Part shown: positions 1-7,600 of the stretch, one piece after another
Layout of the letters: each line of letters opens with the position of its first letter
Position numbering within the stretch: the stretch's first letter is position 1
Assembly: GCA_017635095.1 (NCBI GenBank)
Contig: JAGBMA010000093.1
Span: 1-33,870 of the forward strand
DNA length: 33,870 nt
From: Ruminiclostridium sp.
GTDB taxonomy: Bacteria; Bacillota; Clostridia; Oscillospirales; Ruminococcaceae
Direction of reading: 5' to 3'
Program-made: the position numbers and the translations under genes
The notes under the pieces: model-generated
What the model was told of the DNA's origin: nothing
What the model saw: only the letters and a program-made list of their open reading frames with translations
Databases searched by the model: none

Positions 1-106
1 CTATCCACTTTATGCCGCTTTGTATGCGCGCGTCCTGCGCGCTTTTGGCGGCAATACCACGGCTTCCTGCCGTGACCGTCTACTGCGTCAAACCTCCTAA
101 CCGGGC
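1..106 (-). repeat. GGA-loop double-hairpin repeat, copy 1 (cut by window edge)
   Basis: These 106 bases are the exact reverse complement of 33730-33835. Read on the minus strand from 106, the copy starts GCCCGG, then forms hairpin A (arms 69-74 and 58-63, loop AGGAA) and hairpin B (arms 37-42 and 26-31, loop AGGAC). Hairpin B sits inside an outer stem GCCGC/GCGGC. The copy runs off the window before its 3' tail, which copies 2 and 3 keep. Structure and repetition are seen directly. The function is unknown. Confidence 0.85.
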
Positions 107-116
107 GCCAGCCCGG
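101..116. repeat. Palindrome at the junction of two divergent repeat copies
   Basis: CCGGGC (101-106), spacer GCCA (107-110), GCCCGG (111-116). Each arm is the first six bases of one repeat unit, so copies 1 and 2 lie head to head with a 4-nt spacer. The 106-bp identity with the right end of the window stops exactly at 106. Confidence 0.8.
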
Positions 117-253
117 CTGCGTCGGCTTTCCTTGTATCCGATGCCAGAGCAGGATGCTCTGACTATGCCGCCCCAATAGCGCATGGATGCGCTTAATCAG
201 CGGCATAAGAGCTATTCTCATTTTCTCTTTTCAAAGCGGTTTTTAGAGGTACC
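111..253 (+). repeat. GGA-loop double-hairpin repeat, copy 2 (diverged)
   Basis: Same layout as copy 3 but with different stem sequences. It has a GCCCGG start, hairpin A CAGAGC/GCTCTG (145-150 and 156-161) with loop AGGAT, an outer stem TATGCCGC/GCGGCATA (164-171 and 200-207), and an inner hairpin GCGCA/TGCGC (179-183 and 188-192) with loop TGGA. A pyrimidine-rich stretch and the tail TTTTTAGAGGTACC follow. Stem bases change in pairs relative to copies 1 and 3 while the GGA loops stay, which is what a selected RNA fold looks like. With the terminator at 262-297 it could be a small RNA gene; I found no clear promoter. Confidence 0.75.
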
Positions 254-261
254 CTAAAGCA

Positions 262-297
262 AAGCCTGAGTCCTTCTGAACTCAGGCTTATCTTATT
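262..297. terminator. Intrinsic terminator, probably bidirectional
   Basis: A perfect 10-bp stem AAGCCTGAGT (262-271) / ACTCAGGCTT (280-289) has an 8-nt loop. On the plus strand it is followed by ATCTTATTT, and on the minus strand by TGCTTT. It can end the minus-strand transcript from the gene at 402-1937 and any plus-strand RNA from repeat copy 2. Confidence 0.65.
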
Positions 298-326
298 TAA
301 TGTCTGCTCATCAGCCAACAAATTGC
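294..326 (-). repeat. Dispersed 3'-UTR repeat, copy 1
   Basis: 33 bp matching 10104-10136 in inverse orientation with one mismatch. It includes TGATGAGCAGACATTAAA. On the minus strand it lies after the stop codon of the 511-aa gene and just before the terminator, the same order as in the copies at 10087-10136 and 25317-25339. The 5' part of the repeat is at 394-409 (reverse complement ATAAATAATGTGTCCT) and contains this gene's stop codon. The two parts are separated by the hairpins at 340-393. Confidence 0.8.
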
Positions 327-339
327 TTCATAGCAACAT

Positions 340-393
340 CTGAAAATCTGTTTTGCAGATTTTCAGCCAATAACTGCCAAAAGGCAGTTATTG
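340..393. other. Two adjacent perfect 11-bp hairpins in the 3' UTR
   Basis: Arms CTGAAAATCTG (340-350) / CAGATTTTCAG (356-366), loop TTTTG, and arms CAATAACTGCC (368-378) / GGCAGTTATTG (383-393), loop AAAA. Neither has a U-tract directly after it, so they are not ordinary terminators. They lie directly downstream of the 511-aa gene on the minus strand and split the 3'-UTR repeat in two. Confidence 0.75.
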
Positions 394-401
394 AGGACAC
401 A

Positions 402-1937
402 TTATTTATTGACTTGTTTTGAAAGTTCAAGTGATGAAAGCGTTTCCTGCGATGCGGGAGCGGAAGCAGGAGCCGCTGACTGTGTGTTATTTCGCCTTTC
501 GGCTGCAAAATCGAGAAGCGCATCAGCCGCGGAACGTCCTCCGGTAAGACCTCCGAGACCGGCAAGACTGTTTCCGGAAGATCCGGAAGAGGTAGGGCTG
601 TTGTTGAGGAAGCGTTTGACGTTACCCTCCGTGTAATCACCATACATCTGCGCATATTTTTCTGCGACAGGCTTTAGCGCATTATAGTTTTTGTCCTCAG
701 TCTCGGAAATAAATTTGAATATTTCGTTTACCTTAGCGTCCATAATATATTTCAGTCTGTTGGTGACATAGCCGTATGCCGCCGAAAGATCCGGATTTTT
801 TATGATCGCGCCCGCAAAGTCGATAAAGCGCCTCTTATCCCTGAGCTGAAGGTAATTTATGGCGTAGGTTATGCTCTCATAGTAATTCTGCGAGATTATG
901 ACATTTCCCTCTTCGTCTGTGGTAGAGCCGCTGAGCAGTATCGAAAGATCGTTATCGGTAAGCTCGTTTATTGCAAGAGCGGACGCCATCATCTCCGCAT
1001 CGGGATAGCCTTCGATATTCTTGTCGATCGACGGCGAGATCTTTCGTGAAAGAACACCGTTGCTCAGCATTTTATCCGCTTTCCACTTGATCTCGTCGTA
1101 ATCTCTCGGAATAGAAACACTTCTGTTAATAAGGAAGTTTTCAAGCATTTTTCTCGAAATATCATTGAACGAGATCTTCACATACGGACAGGAAAGCGCT
1201 ACGATCTGGTTTTCATCTATACTTCCCGGATCGCCGTATATCACTCTGTTGAGCGGCTCGATTATGATGCAGTTGAAATCATAGTTGTTCGCGGCGCAGG
1301 CTGCGGCGTTTATATGACCTTCAAGAAGCGCGGAGAACATTCCCGAGAGGTGGAACGCGATACCGCCCAGCTTCTTTCCGGAAACGAGCTTTTCGGCCGC
1401 AGCACCGACGGCAGCTTCCGTATAGCCCGCAAAAGACTGGGTGGGGACGATGAACGGCGGCGAGAAGCATTTGTCGCTGCTTATCAAAGCGTTATAGGGC
1501 GCTGAACCCATGATCTCATGCTTTACGGTGAAAGCGTCCCAGAAGAAGTTACCTGCACCGTCGGTCGGATATACTTTTCCGATATGGACTACATACAGTC
1601 CGTTGGGGAGAAGTTCAAGCACAGGCATCACAGCTTTTGACAAAGGTGCGGAACCGCTGAAATAATTCTCACACGACTTGCTTAATCTCGATCCCAATAT
1701 GGTTTTTGCTTTATCTATGGAAGAAGTCTGCCATATAACGCGGTTCGACTCGTTGTTCTTCTCTCTGTACTGCATATTCACAAGGCTTTCACTGCCGGCA
1801 TAGAGAGTTTTTCTTGTTATACCGCTTTTCACCGATGTATCACATATGCCTATGATGCTGTCACTCGATGTAACGCTTGCAAGAATAAACTCGCCCACAG
1901 GTCCTTTAAGCGATTCTACCGAAACATTTGTCTTCAT
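402..1937 (-). CDS. Hypothetical protein, 511 aa
   Basis: I do not recognise this family. The chain has no signal peptide and no clear membrane segment. Residues 1 to about 440 look globular. The tail from about residue 445 is low complexity, rich in Ser, Gly, Ala and Asn (for example SSGSSGNSLAGLGGL), and is probably flexible. The ATG start follows AAGGA in ACGAAAGGATAG at a longish spacing; no better start is visible. The gene begins 32 nt after the stop of the YcxB-like membrane protein, so the two are probably cotranscribed. The stop codon TAA is part of a dispersed 3'-UTR repeat. Coding is well supported by length and codon use. The function is open. Confidence 0.85.
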   Translation of the reverse strand: MKTNVSVESLKGPVGEFILASVTSSDSIIGICDTSVKSGITRKTLYAGSESLVNMQYREKNNESNRVIWQTSSIDKAKTILGSRLSKSCENYFSGSAPLSKAVMPVLELLPNGLYVVHIGKVYPTDGAGNFFWDAFTVKHEIMGSAPYNALISSDKCFSPPFIVPTQSFAGYTEAAVGAAAEKLVSGKKLGGIAFHLSGMFSALLEGHINAAACAANNYDFNCIIIEPLNRVIYGDPGSIDENQIVALSCPYVKISFNDISRKMLENFLINRSVSIPRDYDEIKWKADKMLSNGVLSRKISPSIDKNIEGYPDAEMMASALAINELTDNDLSILLSGSTTDEEGNVIISQNYYESITYAINYLQLRDKRRFIDFAGAIIKNPDLSAAYGYVTNRLKYIMDAKVNEIFKFISETEDKNYNALKPVAEKYAQMYGDYTEGNVKRFLNNSPTSSGSSGNSLAGLGGLTGGRSAADALLDFAAERRNNTQSAAPASAPASQETLSSLELSKQVNK

Positions 1938-1969
1938 ATTTCCGAACTATCCTTTCGTAAGATACGTTT

Positions 1970-2839
1970 TCAGTCCTGATCCACTCTTGCAGCAATAAAC
2001 TCTGCAAGATCGTTCTGTACGTTCTTCTGAAACAGGTGCTTGGGTATAGAGCACACCGATTTATCCATACATACGATCGAAATGGAGTACTTTGTTTCGT
2101 AGAAGTATTTCGCGAAAGACCACGGTATAAGTTCCTTGCCGCAGTAAATACACTGCTCTATCGCGCCGAATCCGTCGGGAGCCACAATGAATACGATGCT
2201 TTCGACGGTGGATACGTCACGCTTCAGAAATCCCGAATATCTGTACCTTGCAATAATGCACATTATGAGGTATATGACGATACCGACACCGAGACCTATG
2301 AAAAAAGCGATAACAAGATAGAATATGTAGTTATCTTCGAGATTCTTGCCGAATCCCCACATAGCAAGGAAAGAACCTACCGCGGAAAGCGCGGCTATGA
2401 GCCATATAGGGAATCTGAGTTTGCTGTAGATATGCGAAACGCTTCCCGTATTGATATCCTTTTCGGAATAGATGCCGGTACCGGTGAAAACGCTTGATGA
2501 AAGATCCGCATTGGTGTAATTGTACTTCGGCGGGATAATTCGTTCCTTTATTTTTATATCAACGCCCTTGACTCCCGAGAGCATTCCTTCCACAATTGTG
2601 CGGAAATGAATGATCTCAAGATTATCGCCGAAAGCGTTCTTCGGGAGAACATACTCGGCTCTCTCAAAAGTCAGTTTAAAATGATCGTTCTGCTCGTAGT
2701 ATCCTTTCACCGAGCTCCATTCATATACATCGGGCGTATCGGTATCATCGTCAAAAACTGCAAAATAGTCGCCTATCACAAAAGTCTGGTTGGTCTGACT
2801 TACCGAAAGTCTGAATCCCGACAGTGCTTCAAATGCCAT
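1970..2839 (-). CDS. Membrane protein with two YcxB-like segments
   Basis: 289 aa. Two adjacent transmembrane helices (about 143-164 and 171-196) sit between two soluble parts. The C-terminal part (about 215-285) resembles the YcxB-like domain: W240-S, FYE, then PKHLF at 266-270. The N-terminal part carries a matching segment with W41-S-S, YYE and PKNAF at 66-70, so the protein looks like an internal duplication flanking the membrane hairpin. AAGGAAGG precedes the ATG at 9-nt spacing. It is probably the first gene of a pair with the 511-aa protein. YcxB-like domains have no firmly known biochemical role, so this is a family assignment only. Confidence 0.75.
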   Translation of the reverse strand: MAFEALSGFRLSVSQTNQTFVIGDYFAVFDDDTDTPDVYEWSSVKGYYEQNDHFKLTFERAEYVLPKNAFGDNLEIIHFRTIVEGMLSGVKGVDIKIKERIIPPKYNYTNADLSSSVFTGTGIYSEKDINTGSVSHIYSKLRFPIWLIAALSAVGSFLAMWGFGKNLEDNYIFYLVIAFFIGLGVGIVIYLIMCIIARYRYSGFLKRDVSTVESIVFIVAPDGFGAIEQCIYCGKELIPWSFAKYFYETKYSISIVCMDKSVCSIPKHLFQKNVQNDLAEFIAARVDQD

Positions 2840-2937
2840 TTTAATAAACCTTCCTTGATTTGCTGCTGCAATTAAAATAACTGCCTGTATATGTTATATC
2901 GTCAGAACACCGTAAAAGTTTAGACGGGTCCGCAAAT

Positions 2938-3921
2938 TTATCCGTTCATCGGCTCGCCGAAGAGCTGGATCCAGTAAACATATCCGCCTACCTGATAAAA
3001 TCCGAACCCCACATCTCTTCCGTCGGTATTAAGGATAGCGTCGCTGTGTGCTCTCGATATCATCCAGAGCTCCATGATCTTATCGGGATCCACACCCGTC
3101 CTGTCAAGCTTACCGTAGTTTTCCGAAGCGTACTTATGTATATATCCGAACTCAGCGAGAGTAGTCACCCAGCGCTTTCCGTTGGGGCGGGTATGACCGT
3201 TGTCATAATTGGTTGAAAGCTCCTTTGCCCTCACGAGAGCCGCGTCACACAGAGCCTTGTTGAGTTTCAGCGCGTACAGACCCTTCTCTGCCCTGATCTT
3301 GTTTGTGATATCGAGAGCGGCGTGAACATAGTCGGAGTAGGAATCCTCTGTAACGAGATCAAGAGGCTTTATTGAAGCCACCGAGCTTGTTTTCCAGCCT
3401 TTGAGGACTGCTATCGCCTTTATTTCACTGTCGTTCTTGACCGTAAGAGTATGTCCGCTTTCGAGCACTTCGGATTTTTCCGTAGGATCCTTGCCGTTGG
3501 TGGTGTAATGAATGACCGCATCTTCCTTTTCACAGGTCACTGTGACCTTCGCGGTTCCGTTGAGCTTGTCGAAAACAATAAACTTCGGCTTAGGGATAAG
3601 ACGCTCGATCTCAACTGTCTTGACCTTGGTCACCGCTTTCCCGCTGCTGTCATATTCGATGAGCTTTACTGTCTTAGCATCACGGAAGCCCAGCTTTTTA
3701 GTGTATTCTGCGGAATTCTGATCCGGATCCGTCCCGTCAAGCGTGTAATATATCTTGTCTCCTGCATTTTTCGGTGTAACCTGCAGAGTAGTGTAGTTTT
3801 CGGTATAAACCACGTTGAATTTCATGGAAGCGGCAGACGCGGTCACGCTGAGACCGGAAACCGCACAGTTTACCGTCATAAGAGCGGTGAGAAAAATGCC
3901 GCATATCTTTCTTTTATTCAT
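2938..3921 (-). CDS. Secreted CAP/SCP-domain protein with two chitobiase-type repeats
   Basis: 327 aa from the ATG at 3921, which has GGAGG five bases upstream; an in-frame ATG 27 nt earlier has no such site. The N-terminus is a classical signal peptide (basic MNKRK, hydrophobic core, AxA-like SAS-AAS cleavage region). Two chitobiase/hexosaminidase C-terminal-type modules follow, marked by YYTLDGTDP and HYTTNGKDP. The last ~130 residues are a CAP (SCP/PR-1) domain: NKIRAEKGLYALKLN, GHTRPNGKRW, ASENYG and the late AHSDAIL. CAP proteins of bacteria are extracellular and of mixed or unknown activity. The repeats suggest a wall or glycan contact. It lies 33 nt after the upstream membrane gene. 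Confidence 0.85.
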   Translation of the reverse strand: MNKRKICGIFLTALMTVNCAVSGLSVTASAASMKFNVVYTENYTTLQVTPKNAGDKIYYTLDGTDPDQNSAEYTKKLGFRDAKTVKLIEYDSSGKAVTKVKTVEIERLIPKPKFIVFDKLNGTAKVTVTCEKEDAVIHYTTNGKDPTEKSEVLESGHTLTVKNDSEIKAIAVLKGWKTSSVASIKPLDLVTEDSYSDYVHAALDITNKIRAEKGLYALKLNKALCDAALVRAKELSTNYDNGHTRPNGKRWVTTLAEFGYIHKYASENYGKLDRTGVDPDKIMELWMISRAHSDAILNTDGRDVGFGFYQVGGYVYWIQLFGEPMNG

Positions 3922-3954
3922 GTTACCTCCGTAAGTTTTATGTCTCACCCGGAT

Positions 3955-4968
3955 TTATTCTTCTTCGTCGTATGCGTCGGGAATGTCCACATCGGATATT
4001 CCGTCACCGAAGTAGTTCACAAGTGAAGCGAGTCTGTCGGCGTCGAAATCCGACTGATAATGCCAGTCTATATCAAGCTCGTACCTGTTCACCATATCTT
4101 CCGCCACAAAGTTTATAGTGCCGAAATTATACTGGAGCTTGTGCAGGTTATTGATGATCTGCTTGCAGTCCTTTGCAAATTCGCGTATAGTCATGGACGC
4201 GTCGGAAAAATTCACTTTCAGATTTATGATATCGCCGTCGGTAAGATCCGCGGGAGTATTGTACATCTCCGCGTCTTCCCCGAAAAGCTGAGTCTCGATA
4301 TCCACGCTCTTTATGTAGTCCTCGGCTATTGTGTCATGCAGCTCACTTGCGAGCATATTCTGTATTCTCTGTTCGGCGTAGATACGCTCTCCGGTTCCTG
4401 CGGAAGCGACTACCGAAACGACGGAAAGCACAGATGACAAAATTAAAAGCCCGGTTATCACTATTATACTGCGGAGATCTATCTTTATCCTGAGTGAGCT
4501 TTTTCTGATGACCGCAAAGATTATCTCGGCGCCGAGAAAGACGAGCATGACCGGTGCCAGCTTTATTGCAGCATAAGCGCCTATCGGCGAAGTGCATACC
4601 GAGATCAGCAGCGCAACGCCCATAAAAATGAGGGACGCTGCAGCCGAAAGCACACCTATCACATATGTGGGACGTTTTTTTGCGGCAGGCTGAGCCTGAA
4701 CCTGAGCACGGTGGGCGGAGAAGCGTCTGTCGAGATTTTCATTCTCCTGGGCTATCTCCTTCTTCATGCGCTCAACTGCGCTCATACTGTCCCGGATAAG
4801 TTCCTCCGGCGTGGGAGATGCAGTCTCGTCGTCATTTTCTTCCGTGAAATCCGGCTCGTATGCGTCATCTATGGTGACCTGACCACTTATTTCATCTTTA
4901 TATGCAAGTTCCTCTGTGTTTCCGCTCTTATCGCCCGTACCGAATAAGGTGGTCTGTAATTCTGACAA
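3955..4968 (-). CDS. Membrane protein of unknown function
   Basis: An acidic, Glu/Asp-rich N-terminal region with a charged helical stretch (SAVERMKKEIAQENENLD) is followed by three predicted membrane helices (VIGVLSAAASLIFMGVALLI; APVMLVFLGAEIIFAVI; IIVITGLLILSSVLSVVSVV) and a soluble C-terminal domain of ~150 residues ending in acidic DAYDEEE. I do not recognise the family. The start is uncertain. A good promoter (-10 at 5002-5007) overlaps the 5' end of the longest reading frame, so translation must begin at or after 4992. I chose TTG at 4968, preceded by GGGGTG at 5-nt spacing. ATG at 4992 or 4986 would be nearly leaderless. The CAP-domain gene follows after 33 nt. Confidence 0.7.
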   Translation of the reverse strand: MSELQTTLFGTGDKSGNTEELAYKDEISGQVTIDDAYEPDFTEENDDETASPTPEELIRDSMSAVERMKKEIAQENENLDRRFSAHRAQVQAQPAAKKRPTYVIGVLSAAASLIFMGVALLISVCTSPIGAYAAIKLAPVMLVFLGAEIIFAVIRKSSLRIKIDLRSIIVITGLLILSSVLSVVSVVASAGTGERIYAEQRIQNMLASELHDTIAEDYIKSVDIETQLFGEDAEMYNTPADLTDGDIINLKVNFSDASMTIREFAKDCKQIINNLHKLQYNFGTINFVAEDMVNRYELDIDWHYQSDFDADRLASLVNYFGDGISDVDIPDAYDEEE

Positions 4969-5001
4969 TGCGGCACCCCGTTTCATGAACATATTTCGTA
5001 T

Positions 5002-5030
5002 ATTATACCATAATTCAGCAAAAATTGCAA
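5002..5030 (-). promoter_or_regulatory. Sigma-A promoter for the minus-strand membrane gene
   Basis: On the minus strand: TTGCAA (5025-5030), 17-bp spacer, TATAAT (5002-5007). It predicts a start of transcription near 4995, which excludes the first in-frame ATG at 5040. Confidence 0.7.
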
Positions 5031-5065
5031 GCAATTTCACATAATCCGCGCAATTTTTTGTTCCA

Positions 5066-5095
5066 TTCCGGAAAATTACCTGAAATGTTCCGGAA
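5066..5095. promoter_or_regulatory. Pair of identical 8-bp palindromes between divergent promoters
   Basis: TTCCGGAA occurs at 5066-5073 and again at 5088-5095. The copies are 22 bp apart, about two helical turns, between the divergent promoters of the 4968 gene and aspS. This is a plausible operator for a cooperative repressor. The binding protein is unknown. Confidence 0.4.
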
Positions 5096-5143
5096 TTCTT
5101 TGAAGTCCGAAAATAAATTTACAGCTAAATTATCCGCCAACTA

Positions 5144-5172
5144 TTGAATTTCACAATAGTTTATGATATAAT
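5144..5172 (+). promoter_or_regulatory. Sigma-A promoter of aspS operon
   Basis: TTGAAT (5144-5149), 17-bp spacer, TATAAT (5167-5172). The -35 box lies inside the inverted repeat CTATTG-N7-CAATAG (5141-5159), which could be an operator. Confidence 0.75.
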
Positions 5173-5228
5173 AAATAGTTGATAAATTTCGCATATCAGA
5201 GATGTGCAGAAGAAAGGACATTAAAACA

Positions 5229-7001
5229 ATGGCAGACAATATGAAAGGGCTCAGACGCACACATTACTGCGGAGAAGTCGAAGGAATCGGAAACGAAGTC
5301 ACTGTAGGAGGCTTTACCCAGCGTATCCGCGACAAAGGCGGTCTTATATTCATAGACCTCCGTGACAGAACAGGCATTGTCCAGCTCGTTTTCGATGATA
5401 CCACAGACAAGGCTGTTTTTGAAAAGGCCAAGTCAGTAAGAAGCGAGTATGTTCTTATGGCAAAAGGTCTTCTCCGTAAGCGCGAAAGCGTCAATACAGA
5501 GATAAAGACGGGAGATGTGGAGATCCTCGTCTCAGATCTTCGCATTCTTTCAAAGGCGCAGACACCGCCTTTCGAGATCACAAACGACACCAAGGTGAAC
5601 GACGAGCTTCGTCTCAAATACAGATACCTTGACCTCCGCCGTAAAAAGCTCCAGGATAACATTATGATGCGCCACAAGATCGCGAAGATCGCCCGTGAGT
5701 ATTTCTATGACAACGGCTTCCTTGAGATCGAAACGCCTATGATGATAAAATCCACCCCGGAGGGCGCAAGAGACTACCTCGTTCCGTCAAGAATACACGA
5801 GGGCAAGTTCTATGCGCTTCCTCAGTCTCCCCAGATCTACAAGCAGCTCCTCATGATCTCCGGATTTGACCGCTATATCCAGCTTGCACGCTGCTTCCGC
5901 GACGAGGATCTCCGTGCAGACCGCCAGCCTGAGTTCACTCAGATCGATCTCGAAATGTCGTTCGTTGACGTTGATGATATACTTCTTATTGCAGAAGGCT
6001 TCATCAGCAAGCTCATGAAGGAGACCCTCGGTATAGATATCCCCACTCCCCTGCCGCGCCTGAGCTATAATGACGCTATGAACAGATACGGTTCGGATAA
6101 GCCCGATACCCGTTTCGGCATGGAGATCACCGATATTTCCGATGTTGTGAAGAACTGCGGATTCGGAGTGTTCACTTCCGCTATAGAGAACGGCGGTTCC
6201 GTCCGCGGTATAGTTGCAAAGAACGGCGCTTCCGTTCTTACCCGCAAGGAGATCGACAAGCTCACCGAAACTGCAAAAGGCATCGGAGCCAAAGGACTTG
6301 CATATATCCGCTGGGTAGATGAAACTCCCACCTGCTCTTTCGCAAAGTTCATGACCGACGAGGAAATGCAGGCTATACTGAAGACACTTGGCTGCGAAAA
6401 GGGCGACGTTGCTCTCATCGTTGCGGACAAGAACAAGGTCACACTGCCCGTTCTCGGCGCTCTTCGCCTTCAGGTCGGAAAACAGCTCGACATTATCCCC
6501 GAGGGCTGGAATTACCTCTGGATCACAGAGTTCCCGTTCTTCGAGTACAACGAGGAGACACAGCACTGGGACGCTATGCATCACCCCTTCACCATGCCCC
6601 TTGACGAGTGCATACCTCACCTTGAAGAGAACCCTGAGAAGGTATTCGCAAAATGCTATGACCTCGTTCTTAACGGCGTTGAGCTGTGCAGCGGCTCTAT
6701 CCGTATCAATGATCCCGAGCTCCAGCAGAAGATGTTCGAGCTTCTCGGTCTTACGGAAGAAGAGATCCAGGCTAAGTTCGGATTCCTCGTTGACGCGTAT
6801 AAGTTCGCAGCTCCGCCTCACGGAGGTATGGGCATAGGACTTGACAGACTTGCAATGCTTATCTGCGGTGCCGACAGTCTCCGCGATGTCCTCGCATTCC
6901 CGAAAGTAAAGGACGCAAGCGAGCTCATGAGCGACTGTCCGGCAGTCGTTGACGACAAGCAGCTTGAAGAACTGCACATAAAGACGGTTCTTTCGGAGTG
7001 A
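5229..7001 (+). CDS. aspS: Aspartyl-tRNA synthetase
   Basis: 590 aa, the usual length for the bacterial type. It charges tRNA-Asp with aspartate. The order is: OB-fold anticodon-binding domain (about 5-110), class II catalytic core with motif 1 around FLEIETPMMIKSTPEGARD and motif 2 RCFRDEDLRADRQPEFTQ, the bacterial GAD insertion (about 285-420), then motif 3 GGMGIGLDRLAML near the C-terminus. The start is the ATG at 5229 (MADNMKGL) after AGAAAGGA; a longer frame from 5202 is less likely. It is the first gene of a plus-strand run, and the next start codon lies one base after its stop. Whether the enzyme also serves tRNA-Asn cannot be told from this window. Confidence 0.97.
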   Translation: MADNMKGLRRTHYCGEVEGIGNEVTVGGFTQRIRDKGGLIFIDLRDRTGIVQLVFDDTTDKAVFEKAKSVRSEYVLMAKGLLRKRESVNTEIKTGDVEILVSDLRILSKAQTPPFEITNDTKVNDELRLKYRYLDLRRKKLQDNIMMRHKIAKIAREYFYDNGFLEIETPMMIKSTPEGARDYLVPSRIHEGKFYALPQSPQIYKQLLMISGFDRYIQLARCFRDEDLRADRQPEFTQIDLEMSFVDVDDILLIAEGFISKLMKETLGIDIPTPLPRLSYNDAMNRYGSDKPDTRFGMEITDISDVVKNCGFGVFTSAIENGGSVRGIVAKNGASVLTRKEIDKLTETAKGIGAKGLAYIRWVDETPTCSFAKFMTDEEMQAILKTLGCEKGDVALIVADKNKVTLPVLGALRLQVGKQLDIIPEGWNYLWITEFPFFEYNEETQHWDAMHHPFTMPLDECIPHLEENPEKVFAKCYDLVLNGVELCSGSIRINDPELQQKMFELLGLTEEEIQAKFGFLVDAYKFAAPPHGGMGIGLDRLAMLICGADSLRDVLAFPKVKDASELMSDCPAVVDDKQLEELHIKTVLSE

Positions 7002-7002
7002 T

Positions 7003-7596
7003 ATGTACGAAACAAGAAGTCCGGTAGATGACCGGTTCTCATTTTCTACAAAAGGGACATTCTGCTGCGCAAAACCTTCGGAGAGGGTGACGATCCTGAT
7101 CGTCGTGCTGTCGTTCGCTTTTATCGCAGTCGCATGGTATAAGATCCTTTTTGAGCAGCTCATGTGGTACTTCGTGAATGACGGGACCTATGTCGGTACC
7201 GAGACTGCGCGTACAATAGGCTACATCTATGTTTTCTCCCTCGCGTTCCTGCTTGCCGTTGACATAATAGTCATCAGGCTCGTTCTTCACGGAAATATCT
7301 ACAGCTACAGCGCCGACGAAAAGCATTTCAGCTTTCTTTCCGAAAAGGCTCATATCCGGAAGACCGATATCTTCTACGATGATGTGGTCTCTGTGAGCTA
7401 TGACGAATACTACCTTTTCGGAACGTGGCTCCGCGGGTACATCGTGTACATCACCACGCGCTCTCTCGGTACGCTGAGGCTCGAATATCTGTTCAACAGA
7501 AGCATAGCCGACAAGACCACACGGAATACACCTTTTCATATCATAGAGGAGCGTGTCGCGATGATAACCGAAAACGCATCTATATACGGGAGATAG
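7003..7596 (+). CDS. Small membrane protein, first of a tandem paralogue pair
   Basis: 197 aa. Two transmembrane helices (about 30-50 and 72-95) are followed by a soluble C-terminal domain of ~100 residues that could fold like a bacterial PH domain. Landmarks shared with the next gene: DDRFSFS-x-KG-x-F-x-C near the N-terminus, G-(N/D)-IY-x-Y after helix 2, TDIFY-x-DV and a late F-(H/R)-I-(I/L)-EER. Translation is probably coupled to aspS, because the ATG is one base after the aspS stop and the GGAG lies inside aspS. The family is not recognised. The C-terminal fold is inferred from pattern only. Confidence 0.8.
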   Translation: MYETRSPVDDRFSFSTKGTFCCAKPSERVTILIVVLSFAFIAVAWYKILFEQLMWYFVNDGTYVGTETARTIGYIYVFSLAFLLAVDIIVIRLVLHGNIYSYSADEKHFSFLSEKAHIRKTDIFYDDVVSVSYDEYYLFGTWLRGYIVYITTRSLGTLRLEYLFNRSIADKTTRNTPFHIIEERVAMITENASIYGR

Positions 7597-7600
7597 TCAG

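Noticed and set aside
5787-7163. 458-aa open frame antisense to aspS
   Set aside because: It lies wholly over a gene with clear motifs, has no ribosome binding site and no recognisable domain; long antisense frames are common in this codon usage.
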